Of a stretch of DNA of 64,000 nucleotides, positions 41,555 to 53,789 are shown piece by piece. The stretch's first letter is position 1, and the number at the start of each line of letters is the position of its first letter. The stretch comes from Arsenicibacter rosenii (GTDB taxonomy: Bacteria > Bacteroidota > Bacteroidia > Cytophagales > Spirosomataceae): NCBI RefSeq assembly GCF_001870735.1, contig NZ_MORL01000030.1:1-64000 (forward strand). The letters are read 5' to 3'. Position numbers and translations under genes: made by a program. Under the pieces are notes generated by a model that made no database searches, had not been told where the DNA came from, and saw nothing but the letters and a program-made list of their open reading frames with translations.

Positions 41555-42454
41555 ATGCGTTACCTACTGATCCTTTTAACGGGCATCTGCCTGACGGCCA
41601 TGACGGATAAACCGGCCTATCAGCTTTACGACAAAAAGCTTAAAACCCTTTCGTATGCCAAACTGGTACGTCAGGCGGCGGAAGCCGACGTAGTGTTGTT
41701 TGGCGAATTGCACAATAACCCGATCTGTCACTGGTTACAGTTGCAGGTAACGCAGGATATCTACAAAGCCAAAAACGGGAAACTGGTGCTGGCGGCCGAA
41801 ATGTTTGAAACCGATAACCAGCAGGCGCTGACGGACTACGTACAGGGAAAAATTACCGATAAGGAACTCGCCGAAAAAGCCCGCCTCTGGAAAAATTACC
41901 AGACCGACTACCGGCCGCTGGTCGATTTTGCCAAAAAGAATAATCTGGTTTTTGTGGCGGCCAATGTGCCGCGCAAGTATGCCAGCCTCGTTGCTAAACA
42001 AGGTCTGCCGGCACTGGACGCGCTGCCGGCCGACGAGAAAAAACTGATAGCCCCGCTGCCGCTTGAGGTCGACCTGAACCTGCCGGGCTACAAGGCCATG
42101 CTCGACATGATGGGTACCCACGGCGACAGTAAAGCAACAACGCCGGTTGACCCGGCTCAACACCCTGCCGCTAATTTTGCCCGTGCCCAGGCTGTTAAGG
42201 ACGCCGCTATGGCTTATTTCTCCCTACAGCAACTAACACCCGGTTCCGGCAATACCCTGCTGCACTTCAACGGCGATTATCACTCTAAGAATTTTGAGGG
42301 GATTGTCTGGTATATGCGGAAGCAACGACCTGACCTGAAGATATTTACCATTTCATCGGTTGAGCTCGAAGACATGAGCAAGCTGACGGACGAATGCCGC
42401 AACCGCGCCGATGCCGTGGTGACGATTCCGGCCGACATGACGAAGACCTATTAG
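41555..42454 (+). CDS. ChaN-family exported protein (iron/heme-linked)
   Basis: Start at 41555 (MRYLLILLTGICLTAMT); the upstream 33 codons of the same frame are repeat sequence. The 299-residue product has the ChaN features ADVVLFGELHNNPICHW, KLVLAAEMFETDNQ, DYRPLVDFAKKNNLVFVAANVPR and LLHFNGDYHSKNFEGI. Characterised ChaN proteins are outer-membrane heme-binding lipoproteins with an EreA-like fold; here the Cys at residue 12 sits in an imperfect lipobox, so lipidation is uncertain. The MFS gene begins 1 base after its stop, indicating co-expression. Confidence 0.87.
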   Translation: MRYLLILLTGICLTAMTDKPAYQLYDKKLKTLSYAKLVRQAAEADVVLFGELHNNPICHWLQLQVTQDIYKAKNGKLVLAAEMFETDNQQALTDYVQGKITDKELAEKARLWKNYQTDYRPLVDFAKKNNLVFVAANVPRKYASLVAKQGLPALDALPADEKKLIAPLPLEVDLNLPGYKAMLDMMGTHGDSKATTPVDPAQHPAANFARAQAVKDAAMAYFSLQQLTPGSGNTLLHFNGDYHSKNFEGIVWYMRKQRPDLKIFTISSVELEDMSKLTDECRNRADAVVTIPADMTKTY

Positions 42455-42455
42455 T

Positions 42456-43640
42456 ATGGCAGCCCCCGCTACCCTCAGCAATGGCCACTTGCTGGTTATT
42501 GTCGTGGCGCAGTTTGCCGGTACGTCGCTCTGGTTTGCCGGCAATGCGGTGTTGCCTGACCTTCAGCCACTATTGCATTCGCCTGGCCTGAACGGCTGGA
42601 TTACGTCGGCCGTCCAGCTTGGATTTATTGCCGGTACGCTGACCTTTGCCTTACGGTCCATCGCCGACCGCTTCCCGACAACCCGCGTTTTTTTTAGTTC
42701 CGTGCTGATTGCGGCGCTGTTTAACAGTCTTCCGCTGCTGTTGCCGCTGAATGCCGGTGTGGTGCTGCTGAGCCGCTTCGGAACGGGTTTTTTTCTGGCC
42801 GGGGTGTATCCCGTCGGCATGAAAATCGCCGCCGACTGGTTCAGGCCGGTGCTGGGGCGGGCCATGGGTTTTCTGGTCGGAGCCCTGGTATTGGGCACGG
42901 CTTTCCCGCACCTGATCCGTGGTCTGGGCACGGCGTTGCCCTATCAGCATGTATTGCTGGCGGTCAGTCTGCTGGCCGTTGCCGGGGGCGTGCTGCTGCT
43001 GGTATGTATTCCGTCAAAGCCGGTATCCGGTGCCGCCATGCGGTTCAGCATGCAGGCATTTGGTCTGCTGATGAAGCCGGGCGGTCTGCGTTCGGCGGTC
43101 TTCGGGTATTTCGGGCACATGTGGGAGCTGTACGCACTCTGGGCCTTCCTGCCGGTCTTGCTGACGTTGTATACAACGGCCCATCCTGACGCCGGTATCA
43201 ACCGGCCGGTCTGGGCCTTTACCGGCATTGCGGCCGGTTTTGTCGGTTGTACGGCAGGGGGATTATTGGCCCTGCGTATCGGCAGTCAGCGGGTGGCGGT
43301 TGGTAACCTGATCGTATCGGGCTGTTGTCTGCTGCTGGTGCCGGTGACGTTGTCGATGCCACCGGTTGTGTTGCTGCTCTTTCTGGTGGTGTATGGCATG
43401 GCGCTTGCCGGTGATTCGCCGCAACTGACCACGCTGGTATCGGTCTACGTCCCGAACGATATTCGCGGGAGTGTGCTGACGCTGGTTACCTGTCTGGGTT
43501 TTTCGATCACCATCGTGTCGATTCAGGGCCTGGCGTGGCTGTTAGATCAGACGCATCAATCGGTTTGGGCATTTTATCTGCTCTTGCCCGGGCCGGTGCT
43601 GGGAGTGTGGGGGTTATTGGCTGCGCCGAAGCAGAACTAA
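42456..43640 (+). CDS. MFS transporter
   Basis: A 394-residue permease with about 12 membrane segments. The loop after segment 2 has LRSIADRFPTTRVF, close to the MFS signature; segments are well spaced and complete. The family subgroup resembles CynX/NimT-type exporters (GLLALRIGSQRVAVGN between halves). Substrate unknown. Coupling with the ChaN gene suggests metal, heme or a related small molecule, but there is no direct evidence. Its last four bases overlap the convergent GNAT gene end. Confidence 0.85.
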   Translation: MAAPATLSNGHLLVIVVAQFAGTSLWFAGNAVLPDLQPLLHSPGLNGWITSAVQLGFIAGTLTFALRSIADRFPTTRVFFSSVLIAALFNSLPLLLPLNAGVVLLSRFGTGFFLAGVYPVGMKIAADWFRPVLGRAMGFLVGALVLGTAFPHLIRGLGTALPYQHVLLAVSLLAVAGGVLLLVCIPSKPVSGAAMRFSMQAFGLLMKPGGLRSAVFGYFGHMWELYALWAFLPVLLTLYTTAHPDAGINRPVWAFTGIAAGFVGCTAGGLLALRIGSQRVAVGNLIVSGCCLLLVPVTLSMPPVVLLLFLVVYGMALAGDSPQLTTLVSVYVPNDIRGSVLTLVTCLGFSITIVSIQGLAWLLDQTHQSVWAFYLLLPGPVLGVWGLLAAPKQN

Positions 43641-44086
43641 TCTATTTCCCACGATAAAATACTCCGGTTCAGATCACGGAAGCCCAGCGATTCGTAGAGT
43701 TGTTTGGCCCTGGGGTTGTAGGACTCGGTCTGGAGGTGGAGGGCTTGCAGCCCCGACTGCCGGGCTTTCTGCTGAATTTCTGTCAGTACGGCACGCCCGA
43801 GCCCGAGACTGCGGTAAGCTTCGCGGATAAAGAACTCATCGACAAGGGCGTAGTGGCCGCCGAACTCAAAACTATAGCCGTTGGTAAGGGCCAGGTAGCC
43901 CACAAGCGCCGATTCGTGGTAGACCATCCAGATAGAACCCAGGGCAGGATTGGCCAGAAATTCGGTCAGCATGCGCCGGTGCCGCTCCTGTTCGTAGGGA
44001 TACCCGAAGAGGTCGTAAAATTCCTTGATAATGCTTTGTATGGGTTCCAGATCGGCGGGGCCGGCCTGTCGGATAGTCGGGGACAT
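43637..44086 (-). CDS. GNAT N-acetyltransferase
   Basis: A 149-residue acetyltransferase. The acetyl-CoA loop is in YRSLGLGRAVLTEIQQKA (Q/RxxGxG/A pattern), preceded by the strand LVDEFFIREA and followed by ALHLQTESYNPRAKQLYESLGF, the standard motif B and closing Tyr. Substrate (amine, amino acid or peptide) cannot be told. It starts 1 base after the stop of the upstream Uma2 gene, so the two are translationally coupled. Confidence 0.88.
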   Translation of the reverse strand: MSPTIRQAGPADLEPIQSIIKEFYDLFGYPYEQERHRRMLTEFLANPALGSIWMVYHESALVGYLALTNGYSFEFGGHYALVDEFFIREAYRSLGLGRAVLTEIQQKARQSGLQALHLQTESYNPRAKQLYESLGFRDLNRSILSWEID

Positions 44087-44087
44087 G

Positions 44088-44744
44088 TTACTGCATCAGC
44101 GTTTGTAAAGCCGCAAAGTTAAGTGCTTCATCGAATAGGGCGCGGACAGGAATACCAAAGCCCTCAATAACCGTACTGTTGATGGTGCCATCGGCGGATT
44201 TCTGCAACAGCTCATACCGGCCATCGGTGAGGGTGTATTGCTCGACAACCTCGCGAATGGGGTCAATGATCCAGTATTCACCGACACCATGTGTTTCATA
44301 ATCATCAAATTTGATACCCCGGTCATTTTTTTCAGTACTCGCTGACAGTACCTCCACGACAAAGTCGGGCGTCGGGAACAACGTTTGCCCTTTTTTGAAC
44401 AGCCGGGCTTTTTCGTTACCGAAGAAAACCAGGTCCGGCTCGTAATCATTGCGGGAAAAAACCGTCATGATTTTCTCAAAGCCTACAAAACCCAGTTTGT
44501 TTTTCCGGACAAACACATTTAGTAGCTGATACAGAAAGCCCGTGACCTCATTGTGTTCTTTCCGGACAGGCGAATGGACAATGGGCTCGCCGTTGATGAA
44601 TTCGGCTTTGATCGACTCATCAATGTCGTTATAAAACTGTTCGCGGCGTTTGCGTTCGCTGGCCAGATGATCCGATACGCGCTGAATGAGCAATGGTGCG
44701 TCCGGCAATTCAAGAATCTGGTCGACTAAGTGTTGATGTAACAT
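44088..44744 (-). CDS. Uma2-family putative endonuclease (second copy in the window)
   Basis: A 218-residue protein with an intact PD-(D/E)xK core: AEFINGEPIVHSPV, YEPDLVFFG, PDFVVEVLSAST and YETHGVGEYWIIDP. Unlike the copy at 36119 it keeps the usual Glu-x-Leu/Ser-Ala-Ser core and a longer N-terminus (residues 1-45, charged helix). Role unknown; the link with the GNAT gene may indicate a small defence or modification unit, but this is only suggested by the 1-base spacing. Confidence 0.85.
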   Translation of the reverse strand: MLHQHLVDQILELPDAPLLIQRVSDHLASERKRREQFYNDIDESIKAEFINGEPIVHSPVRKEHNEVTGFLYQLLNVFVRKNKLGFVGFEKIMTVFSRNDYEPDLVFFGNEKARLFKKGQTLFPTPDFVVEVLSASTEKNDRGIKFDDYETHGVGEYWIIDPIREVVEQYTLTDGRYELLQKSADGTINSTVIEGFGIPVRALFDEALNFAALQTLMQ

Positions 44745-44868
44745 ACCCGATACGTACTTTACTTCTTTAAAGTTAACACCAATCCCGCTTGCCCCACAAA
44801 GGATAGTCGATAAAAAATAGCCGCCTGTCGATTTATTGCCATGATTAAGAGGATGGTAAACACAAACC

Positions 44869-44900
44869 TTGAGGCTTGTACCACTTTTATTGTATTTTTG
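44869..44900 (+). promoter_or_regulatory. Candidate Bacteroidota promoter for the TolC-like gene
   Basis: TTG at 44869-44871, 21 bases, then TATTTTTG at 44893-44900 (fits TAnnTTTG). Transcription would start near 44907, which supports the start codon at 44928 and excludes the upstream ATG at 44841. Confidence 0.5.
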
Positions 44901-44927
44901 ACGGATTTACCCAAAAAGTGTTCATCA

Positions 44928-46310
44928 ATGAAATACACAGCCTGGTCGCTTTTGTTTTTGCTTCCTGCTATAGCGTATAGTCAACAACAGCCTACCCCCG
45001 TTCAACGTGCCCTTCAACGAACCGAAACGGTAGCTTCCGTTCCTCAATTGGGCGAACAACTGACCCTGAAAGATGCCATTACCATGGCGCTGGAAAAGGA
45101 CTATCAGATTAAGGTCGCCAAAACGCAGGAACAGATTGCGCGCAACAACCGGATTCCGGGTAATGCCGGCCTTTTGCCTGTAGTGACCGGTAACGTCAAC
45201 AGCAACGGATCACTGCAAAATCTGAATCAGGGTTTCCTGGATAACATCCGGCCACGACAAACGGCAAACGGTGTATTTAACCGTACCGGTGTGTTTGGTG
45301 TGACGGGTACCTATACGCTCTTCAACGGATTTTCTAACTTCATTACCTATGACCAACTGGGCGATCTGGTAAAAATCAGCGAGGTAAATACCCGGTTAAA
45401 TATCGAAACCACCATTGCCAACGTGGCTACGGCCTATTACGATGTGGTCCGGCAACTGCAGCAGATTCTGGCACTACGCCAGGCACTGAGCATTTCACGC
45501 GAACGCCTCGATCTGGCCAAAGCAAATTATGAAGTCGGTACCCGGTCGAAGGTAGATTTCCTTAGCGCGCAGGTCGATTACAATGCTGATAGTTCGGCGC
45601 TGGTGTCTCAGGAACAGACCCTGCGAAATGCCAAAATCCTGCTCAACAGCCTGATTGTGCGGGACCCGTCGACGGAATTCGCCGTACGGGATACCATTCT
45701 GGTGAAAACCGACCTGGCGGCTGACCAGCTCCGGCAGTCGCTGTTCGAGAACAACCCGCTGCTGGTAAATGCCAAGTTGAACCGGCGTGTTGCCGACCGG
45801 AATACGCAGATTGCCCGGGCATCGCGGCTGCCAACAGTTAACTTACAGACGGCCTATAACTATACCCGGATCGATAACCAGGGGGGCTTTGGTATCGGTA
45901 ATGCACGCAACACCGGTCTGACCTACAACATTCAGGCCGCCATTCCGATCTTTAATGGCGGCAACATCAAACGGACTATCGCAAACGCCAAGGCTAATGA
46001 ACTGATTGCTGAATATCAGGAAGCCGACCAGAAGGTTTTGCTGCAACAGGCGTTCGATCAGACGTATACCCAATACCGCAACAGCCTGACGCTGTTGAAC
46101 CTGGAAGTACAGAACTACCAGATTGCGATCCAGAACATTGATATTGCCTATGAACGTTACCGCGTCGGAAACTCAACAGCCGTTGAATTCCGCGATGTGC
46201 AACGGAATGCCGTGGCCGCTCAGGCGCGTCTGATCAACGCGGAATATGCGGCCAAAGCCGCCGAAATCGAACTCCTCCGCCTGAGCAGCACCATTGCACA
46301 GGGACTGTAA
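44928..46310 (+). CDS. TolC-family outer-membrane efflux protein
   Basis: Start at 44928 (MKYTAWSLLFLLPAIAYSQ, signal peptide). The 460-residue product has the two-fold TolC pattern of long alpha-helices: LTLKDAITMALEKDYQIKVA, IANVATAYYDVVRQLQQI, RLDLAKANYEVGTRSKVDFLSAQVDY, and in the second half AFDQTYTQYRNSLTLLNL and AYERYRVGNSTAVEFRDVQRN. It forms a trimeric exit duct in the outer membrane. No inner-membrane pump or adaptor gene adjoins, so partners are encoded elsewhere or it serves several pumps. Confidence 0.93.
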   Translation: MKYTAWSLLFLLPAIAYSQQQPTPVQRALQRTETVASVPQLGEQLTLKDAITMALEKDYQIKVAKTQEQIARNNRIPGNAGLLPVVTGNVNSNGSLQNLNQGFLDNIRPRQTANGVFNRTGVFGVTGTYTLFNGFSNFITYDQLGDLVKISEVNTRLNIETTIANVATAYYDVVRQLQQILALRQALSISRERLDLAKANYEVGTRSKVDFLSAQVDYNADSSALVSQEQTLRNAKILLNSLIVRDPSTEFAVRDTILVKTDLAADQLRQSLFENNPLLVNAKLNRRVADRNTQIARASRLPTVNLQTAYNYTRIDNQGGFGIGNARNTGLTYNIQAAIPIFNGGNIKRTIANAKANELIAEYQEADQKVLLQQAFDQTYTQYRNSLTLLNLEVQNYQIAIQNIDIAYERYRVGNSTAVEFRDVQRNAVAAQARLINAEYAAKAAEIELLRLSSTIAQGL

Positions 46311-46313
46311 TAA

Positions 46314-46463
46314 AGAGCGAAAGAGATAAAGAGTGAAAGAGCGAAGGAACAGGTACAAGCCGCTTCTTTCGCTCTTTCACTTTTTTGCCGCGAACCCGGT
46401 CGCTCTTTCACTCTCCCACTCTTTCACTCTTTCACTCTTTCACTCTCCCGCTCTTTCACTCTT
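46314..46463. repeat. Inverted array of degenerate 8-bp units
   Basis: Left part: AGAGCGAA, AGAGATAA, AGAGTGAA, AGAGCGAA (46314-46345). Right part: eight octamers of the TCACTCTT type from 46400 to 46463, complementary to the left ones, plus a short group at 46368-46380. It fills the gap between the stops of two convergent genes; its last base is the first base of the esterase stop codon (46463). Confidence 0.85.
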
Positions 46464-47404
46464 TACCTTTCAAAGCCCTTCGCAATAAACTCCAGGGCAA
46501 GGGGGAGGCCGGTGCGCCAGTAGACCCATGTGTGGGCACCGTCGCGGGCGCGGTACTCGTGCGGAATCTTCCGCTGGAGTAAGGCGAGATGTAGTTCGGC
46601 ATTGCCTTGCGTGAGCGCATCGTCATCGCCGCAGTCGAGATACCAGCGCACTTGTTTTAAATCACCTTCCGGTGCTGACTTTGACAGCGTCAGCGGGCTG
46701 TTCCGCTTCCAGTGAACCGTAATCCGGTCTTCGCCTTTCAGATCGGGCCCGAGCAGCACACTATACCGGCGGTTATAACCTTCGTCGTCCATCGCCTTCA
46801 GGGTCTCGTCGCTCCGGACGGCGGCGCTCATGGCCGCTGAAGCACTGAACAGGTCGGGGTGGTGCATCGCCAGCAGCAGTGCTCCGTGACCGCCCATCGA
46901 CAATCCCGAAACCGCCCGGAACTCGCGACCGGCACGCGTGCGGTACGTCTTGTCGATGTGCGGAATCAACTCCTGCACAAACATATCCTCGTACCGGTAT
47001 TTATTCTGATAATCATTCATGTACCACGTTTTGGCGGCGTCGGGCATCACAATGATCATTGGCGGCAGATGTCCTGTCCGGATGTGTTCGTCCATGATGC
47101 GGTCTACCTCCCCGAACTGAATCCAGCTAGTCTCATCGTCGCCGAGGCCGTGGAGGAGGTACACCACCGGATAACGCCGGTTTGAGGTGTAGTAATCGGG
47201 GGGCAGATAAACCGAATATCTGACCTGTGTATTGAGCAGCGTGCTGCCCATCGACATGCTTTCGAGGAGGCGCGTCTGAGGAGCCGTGACTACCGGAATC
47301 GGGCCATTTGAGGGCTCCGGCAACGAATTCCGCCGCCGCGTTTGACCGTTGCCGGTCACAACAGTCAAAATAAGTAAGGATAAGGTCAGAAAAATATGTT
47401 TCAT
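46463..47404 (-). CDS. Secreted esterase of the Esterase D/antigen 85-like alpha/beta-hydrolase family
   Basis: A 313-residue exported hydrolase (signal MKHIFLTLSLLILTVVTGNG). Core motifs: VVYLLHGLGDDETSW near the oxyanion hole, nucleophile GLSMGGHGA, an acid in WYLDCGDDDAL and His in DGAHTWVYWR. This arrangement fits feruloyl or acetyl-xylan esterases and Bacteroidota enterobactin-esterase-like proteins. With a beta-galactosidase just divergent from it, a role in removing esters from plant glycans is likely. Its stop codon abuts an octamer repeat array. Confidence 0.87.
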   Translation of the reverse strand: MKHIFLTLSLLILTVVTGNGQTRRRNSLPEPSNGPIPVVTAPQTRLLESMSMGSTLLNTQVRYSVYLPPDYYTSNRRYPVVYLLHGLGDDETSWIQFGEVDRIMDEHIRTGHLPPMIIVMPDAAKTWYMNDYQNKYRYEDMFVQELIPHIDKTYRTRAGREFRAVSGLSMGGHGALLLAMHHPDLFSASAAMSAAVRSDETLKAMDDEGYNRRYSVLLGPDLKGEDRITVHWKRNSPLTLSKSAPEGDLKQVRWYLDCGDDDALTQGNAELHLALLQRKIPHEYRARDGAHTWVYWRTGLPLALEFIAKGFER

Positions 47405-47536
47405 ATTGAATGTAGACTATTGCTGGCTATGTGGTTAATTTTAGGTTGTTTTATTGTTAATTCATAAACCATAGGCAGTGTAGCATGATGCGTAACTGCT
47501 TGTTTTAACGAAATTTGCCTTAAAACGCATCTATAA

Positions 47537-50827
<3,291 letters not shown>

Positions 50828-50843
50828 TTAATCCTGAAACCGT

Positions 50844-51881
50844 ATGAAAAAACTCATGCTGTGTTTGCTGTTCCCGCTGACAGGGTTTGCGCAGTGGCAG
50901 CCACAACAAAGTAATACCGATGCCAGTTTCCGGGCCGTATCGGCCGTAAGTAAGGCCGTCGCCTGGATTGGTGGTACGAAAGGTACATTTGTCCGCACGA
51001 CCGACGGCGGCACGAACTGGCAGGCCGGTACCGTAAAAGGCGCCGAAGCCTGCGATTTCCGCGATGTATATGCGGTGGATGCGCAGACGGCCTATCTGAT
51101 GGCGGCAGGCCCTGCCGAACAGGGGCAGGCGCGTATTTACAAAACAACGGACGGGGGCAACTCCTGGCAGCTGCTCTGCGAAAACAAACAGGCCGGTGTC
51201 TTTTTCGATGGAATCGACTTCTGGAGTCCGGATGAAGGGATTGTGTTCAGCGATCCGATTGGGGGTAAATGGGTTGTTTTACGCACGCAGGACGGTGGTA
51301 AAACCTGGCAGCAGGTTCCTGCGGATAATCTGCCGGCAATGGCTACCGGCGAAGCTGCGTTTGCCGCCAGCGGGACGAGCTTGCTGGCGCGGTCTGGCAA
51401 GCAGAAACAGGTCTGGATTGGGTCGGGCGGTGCTACGAGTGGCCGTGTTTTCCGGTCGGCAGATGCCGGGGTGACCTGGTCGGTCGCCGAAACAGGATTG
51501 GCAGCCGGACCGAGTGCCGGGGTGTTTGGCCTGTGGTTCAGCAAGGACGGCCGGAAAGGCATCGCCATTGGCGGAGACTATAAACAGGAAAAGCTGGCTT
51601 CCCGCAACGTAGCCATTACGCAGGACGGTGGTAAGACCTGGCAACCGGGGGGCACGACCAATCCGGCGGGACTCAAGGAAGCCATCGGCACGCTGACTGC
51701 CAACCGGCTGGTGGCGGTCGGGCCGTCAGGAACCTGTTACACCGACGACTTCGGCAAAACCTGGACACCGATTGATGAGTCGGGCTTTCATGCCATCAGC
51801 TGTGCGGGCGGTGTTTGCTGGGCGGTCGGCAGTAAGGGCAGAGTCGCGATGCTGACCCGTGTTCCGAAGGCGGGGAAGTAA
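50844..51881 (+). CDS. Secreted Ycf48/BNR-repeat beta-propeller protein
   Basis: A 345-residue exported protein (signal MKKLMLCLLFPLTGFAQ). It has six or seven propeller blades marked by Asp-box-like turns: TDGGTNWQAG, TTDGGNSWQLL, TQDGGKTWQQV, SADAGVTWSV, TQDGGKTWQPG and DDFGKTWTPI. Ycf48-type proteins are assembly factors in phototrophs; in Bacteroidota these exported forms have no known partner and are often called oxidoreductases without evidence. Short gap to the beta-galactosidase suggests co-expression. Confidence 0.85.
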   Translation: MKKLMLCLLFPLTGFAQWQPQQSNTDASFRAVSAVSKAVAWIGGTKGTFVRTTDGGTNWQAGTVKGAEACDFRDVYAVDAQTAYLMAAGPAEQGQARIYKTTDGGNSWQLLCENKQAGVFFDGIDFWSPDEGIVFSDPIGGKWVVLRTQDGGKTWQQVPADNLPAMATGEAAFAASGTSLLARSGKQKQVWIGSGGATSGRVFRSADAGVTWSVAETGLAAGPSAGVFGLWFSKDGRKGIAIGGDYKQEKLASRNVAITQDGGKTWQPGGTTNPAGLKEAIGTLTANRLVAVGPSGTCYTDDFGKTWTPIDESGFHAISCAGGVCWAVGSKGRVAMLTRVPKAGK

Positions 51882-51970
51882 GGAGGATGTTTTTTTCATG
51901 ATTGGTTTGCAACGGAAGGGCCTTTGTTTGGCGTAATGCCAGTAACTCCCTTGTAATCAGTTGAACCAAT

Positions 51971-53353
51971 ATGAAACCTTTTTCCCTTACCACCTTATGC
52001 CTCATCGTGTGGGTATTTGCTGCCTGCCATAAAACGGTAGATCCGACAAACAGCTCCGGCTCTACCAATGCTACGGAGGCCAATCCCGACTGGACAACGG
52101 CTTCACATGGCAAAGACGCCGCTCCGGATTACACCATTATTTTCCCTCAGACACAGGTTAATACGCTCGAGATTACCATGACGGCCGACGACTGGACCGC
52201 GATCCGGACCGATATGAAAAAAATCACCGGCAGCGATTTCGGTACCGGCGGCACGGGTGGCGGCGGCGGCGCTTTTTCGACGACCGAACCTGCCTATGTG
52301 GCCGTTACGATGAAGTTTAACGGCAAAACGTGGAACAAGGTTGGCTTCCGGCTTAAAGGAAACTCCAGCCTGTCGTCGACCTGGCGATCCGGGATTTATA
52401 AACTACCGTTCCGGCTGAACATGGACGAGTTCGAAGATACCTACACGGAGATTAAAGACCAGCGGCTTTATGGCTTTAAAGAGCTTTCGATGTCGCCGGG
52501 CTTTAAAGATAACTCATTGATCCGGGAGAAGGCTGCGGCTGATATTTTCCGTATGGCCGGCATACCGGCGGCCCGGACGGCGTTTTATAAAGTATACATT
52601 GACTTTGGGGCGGGTAAAAAGTACTGCGGGGTGTATACCATGGTAGAAGTTGTCGATGATACCATGGTACAAACACAGTTCGGAGAAGATAAGGGCAATA
52701 TTTACAAACCCGAATCAACGTTTGCCTCGTTTGTACAAAGTCAGTTCGAGAAGAAAAACAATAAAACAGAAGCCGATTACAGTGATGCTCAGGCGTTTGT
52801 TACGGCGCTGAACGCCGCAAACCGTACGACAGATGCTGCCGGGTGGCGGGCAAATCTGGAAAAAACACTGAATGTAGACCACTATCTGCATTACCTGGCG
52901 GTTAATAATACCATCGTTAACTGGGACGCTTACGGAGCCATGGCCCACAACCATTATTTCTACAATGCCCCCTCAAAAGGGCTGACGTGGATTCCGTGGG
53001 ACTTAAATGAGTCGATGACAAGCAGTAGCGGTGCCGGCAGGGCGGTGTCGCTGGAAATGACGGAAGTCGCCAGAACATGGCCGTTAATCCGCTATGTGGC
53101 CGATGATCCGGTATACTATGCGAAGTATAAACAGTATGTGAAGGAATTTAACGAGACCGTTTTTACACCGGCTAAAATGAATGCGTTGTTTGAGCAATAC
53201 ACAACGCTGATTACTCCATACGTAAACGGAACGGAAAAAGAGCAGGCGCCCTATTCGCACCTGACGAGCCTGACGAACTTTACAAGTGCATTGGCTACCT
53301 TAAAACAGCACGTGACGACCCGCAATCAGGCCGTAGCCAGCTTTGTGAAATAG
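51971..53353 (+). CDS. CotH-family protein kinase-like lipoprotein
   Basis: A 460-residue protein with lipobox VFAAC (Cys19). After a Ser/Thr-rich stretch comes the CotH domain: KVGFRLKGNSS, LPFRLNMDEFEDTY, FKELSMSPGFKDNSLIREKAAADIFR, YCGVYTMVEVVDDTMVQ, INWDAYGAMAHNHYFY and WIPWDLNESM. The atypical kinase residues of the bacterial spore-coat CotH (Lys in the N-lobe, Asp in WDxN) appear to be present as WDLN. Substrate unknown; possibly surface proteins. It lies 89 bases after the Ycf48-like gene and meets the convergent Fur gene after 4 bases. Confidence 0.88.
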   Translation: MKPFSLTTLCLIVWVFAACHKTVDPTNSSGSTNATEANPDWTTASHGKDAAPDYTIIFPQTQVNTLEITMTADDWTAIRTDMKKITGSDFGTGGTGGGGGAFSTTEPAYVAVTMKFNGKTWNKVGFRLKGNSSLSSTWRSGIYKLPFRLNMDEFEDTYTEIKDQRLYGFKELSMSPGFKDNSLIREKAAADIFRMAGIPAARTAFYKVYIDFGAGKKYCGVYTMVEVVDDTMVQTQFGEDKGNIYKPESTFASFVQSQFEKKNNKTEADYSDAQAFVTALNAANRTTDAAGWRANLEKTLNVDHYLHYLAVNNTIVNWDAYGAMAHNHYFYNAPSKGLTWIPWDLNESMTSSSGAGRAVSLEMTEVARTWPLIRYVADDPVYYAKYKQYVKEFNETVFTPAKMNALFEQYTTLITPYVNGTEKEQAPYSHLTSLTNFTSALATLKQHVTTRNQAVASFVK

Positions 53354-53357
53354 CCGC

Positions 53358-53771
53358 TTATCTGGTGCAGTCAGAGCAGACACCCTGAATCAGCAGGTTC
53401 ATTTCTTTGGATTCGTAGCCTGTGGGCAGTGATACCTGCGGAATCAGCACCTGATCGAGACAGGTCGTCTGTCCGCATGCCTGGCACTTGAAGTGTACGT
53501 GCTCATGGTGGTGATGGCCATGTGCGCAGGTCTCACGGCAAAGGGCATATTTAGGGTTACCTTCGTCATCAAGGACCTTGTGCAACAAGCCTTTGTCGAG
53601 GAATGTCCGGAGGGTGCGGTAAATCGTAACGCGGTCATGATCAGGGCCCAGACCTTGTTCGATATCACCGTGGGAGAGGGCGTGGCCAGCCTTCAGAAAC
53701 AGATCAAGCACCTCTTCGCGGCTGCTGGTATGCCGGAGATCAAAGCTTTTGAGCATTTGTGCTGTAGTCAT
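53358..53771 (-). CDS. Fur-family metal-responsive repressor
   Basis: Start at 53771 (MTTAQMLKSFDLRHTSSR); the 12 codons further upstream would start inside a palindrome and are unlikely. The 137-residue protein has the winged-helix domain (VTIYRTLRTFLDKGLLHKV) and the dimer domain with a His-rich metal site HGHHHHEHVHFKC and two structural-zinc CxxC motifs, CQAC and CSDC. It could be Fur (iron) or Zur (zinc); the His-rich sensor and two CxxC pairs do not settle it. A perfect 15-bp palindrome 19 bases upstream of the ATG is a candidate autoregulatory site. Confidence 0.9.
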   Translation of the reverse strand: MTTAQMLKSFDLRHTSSREEVLDLFLKAGHALSHGDIEQGLGPDHDRVTIYRTLRTFLDKGLLHKVLDDEGNPKYALCRETCAHGHHHHEHVHFKCQACGQTTCLDQVLIPQVSLPTGYESKEMNLLIQGVCSDCTR

Positions 53772-53789
53772 GGCTGTATCGGTTTTAGG

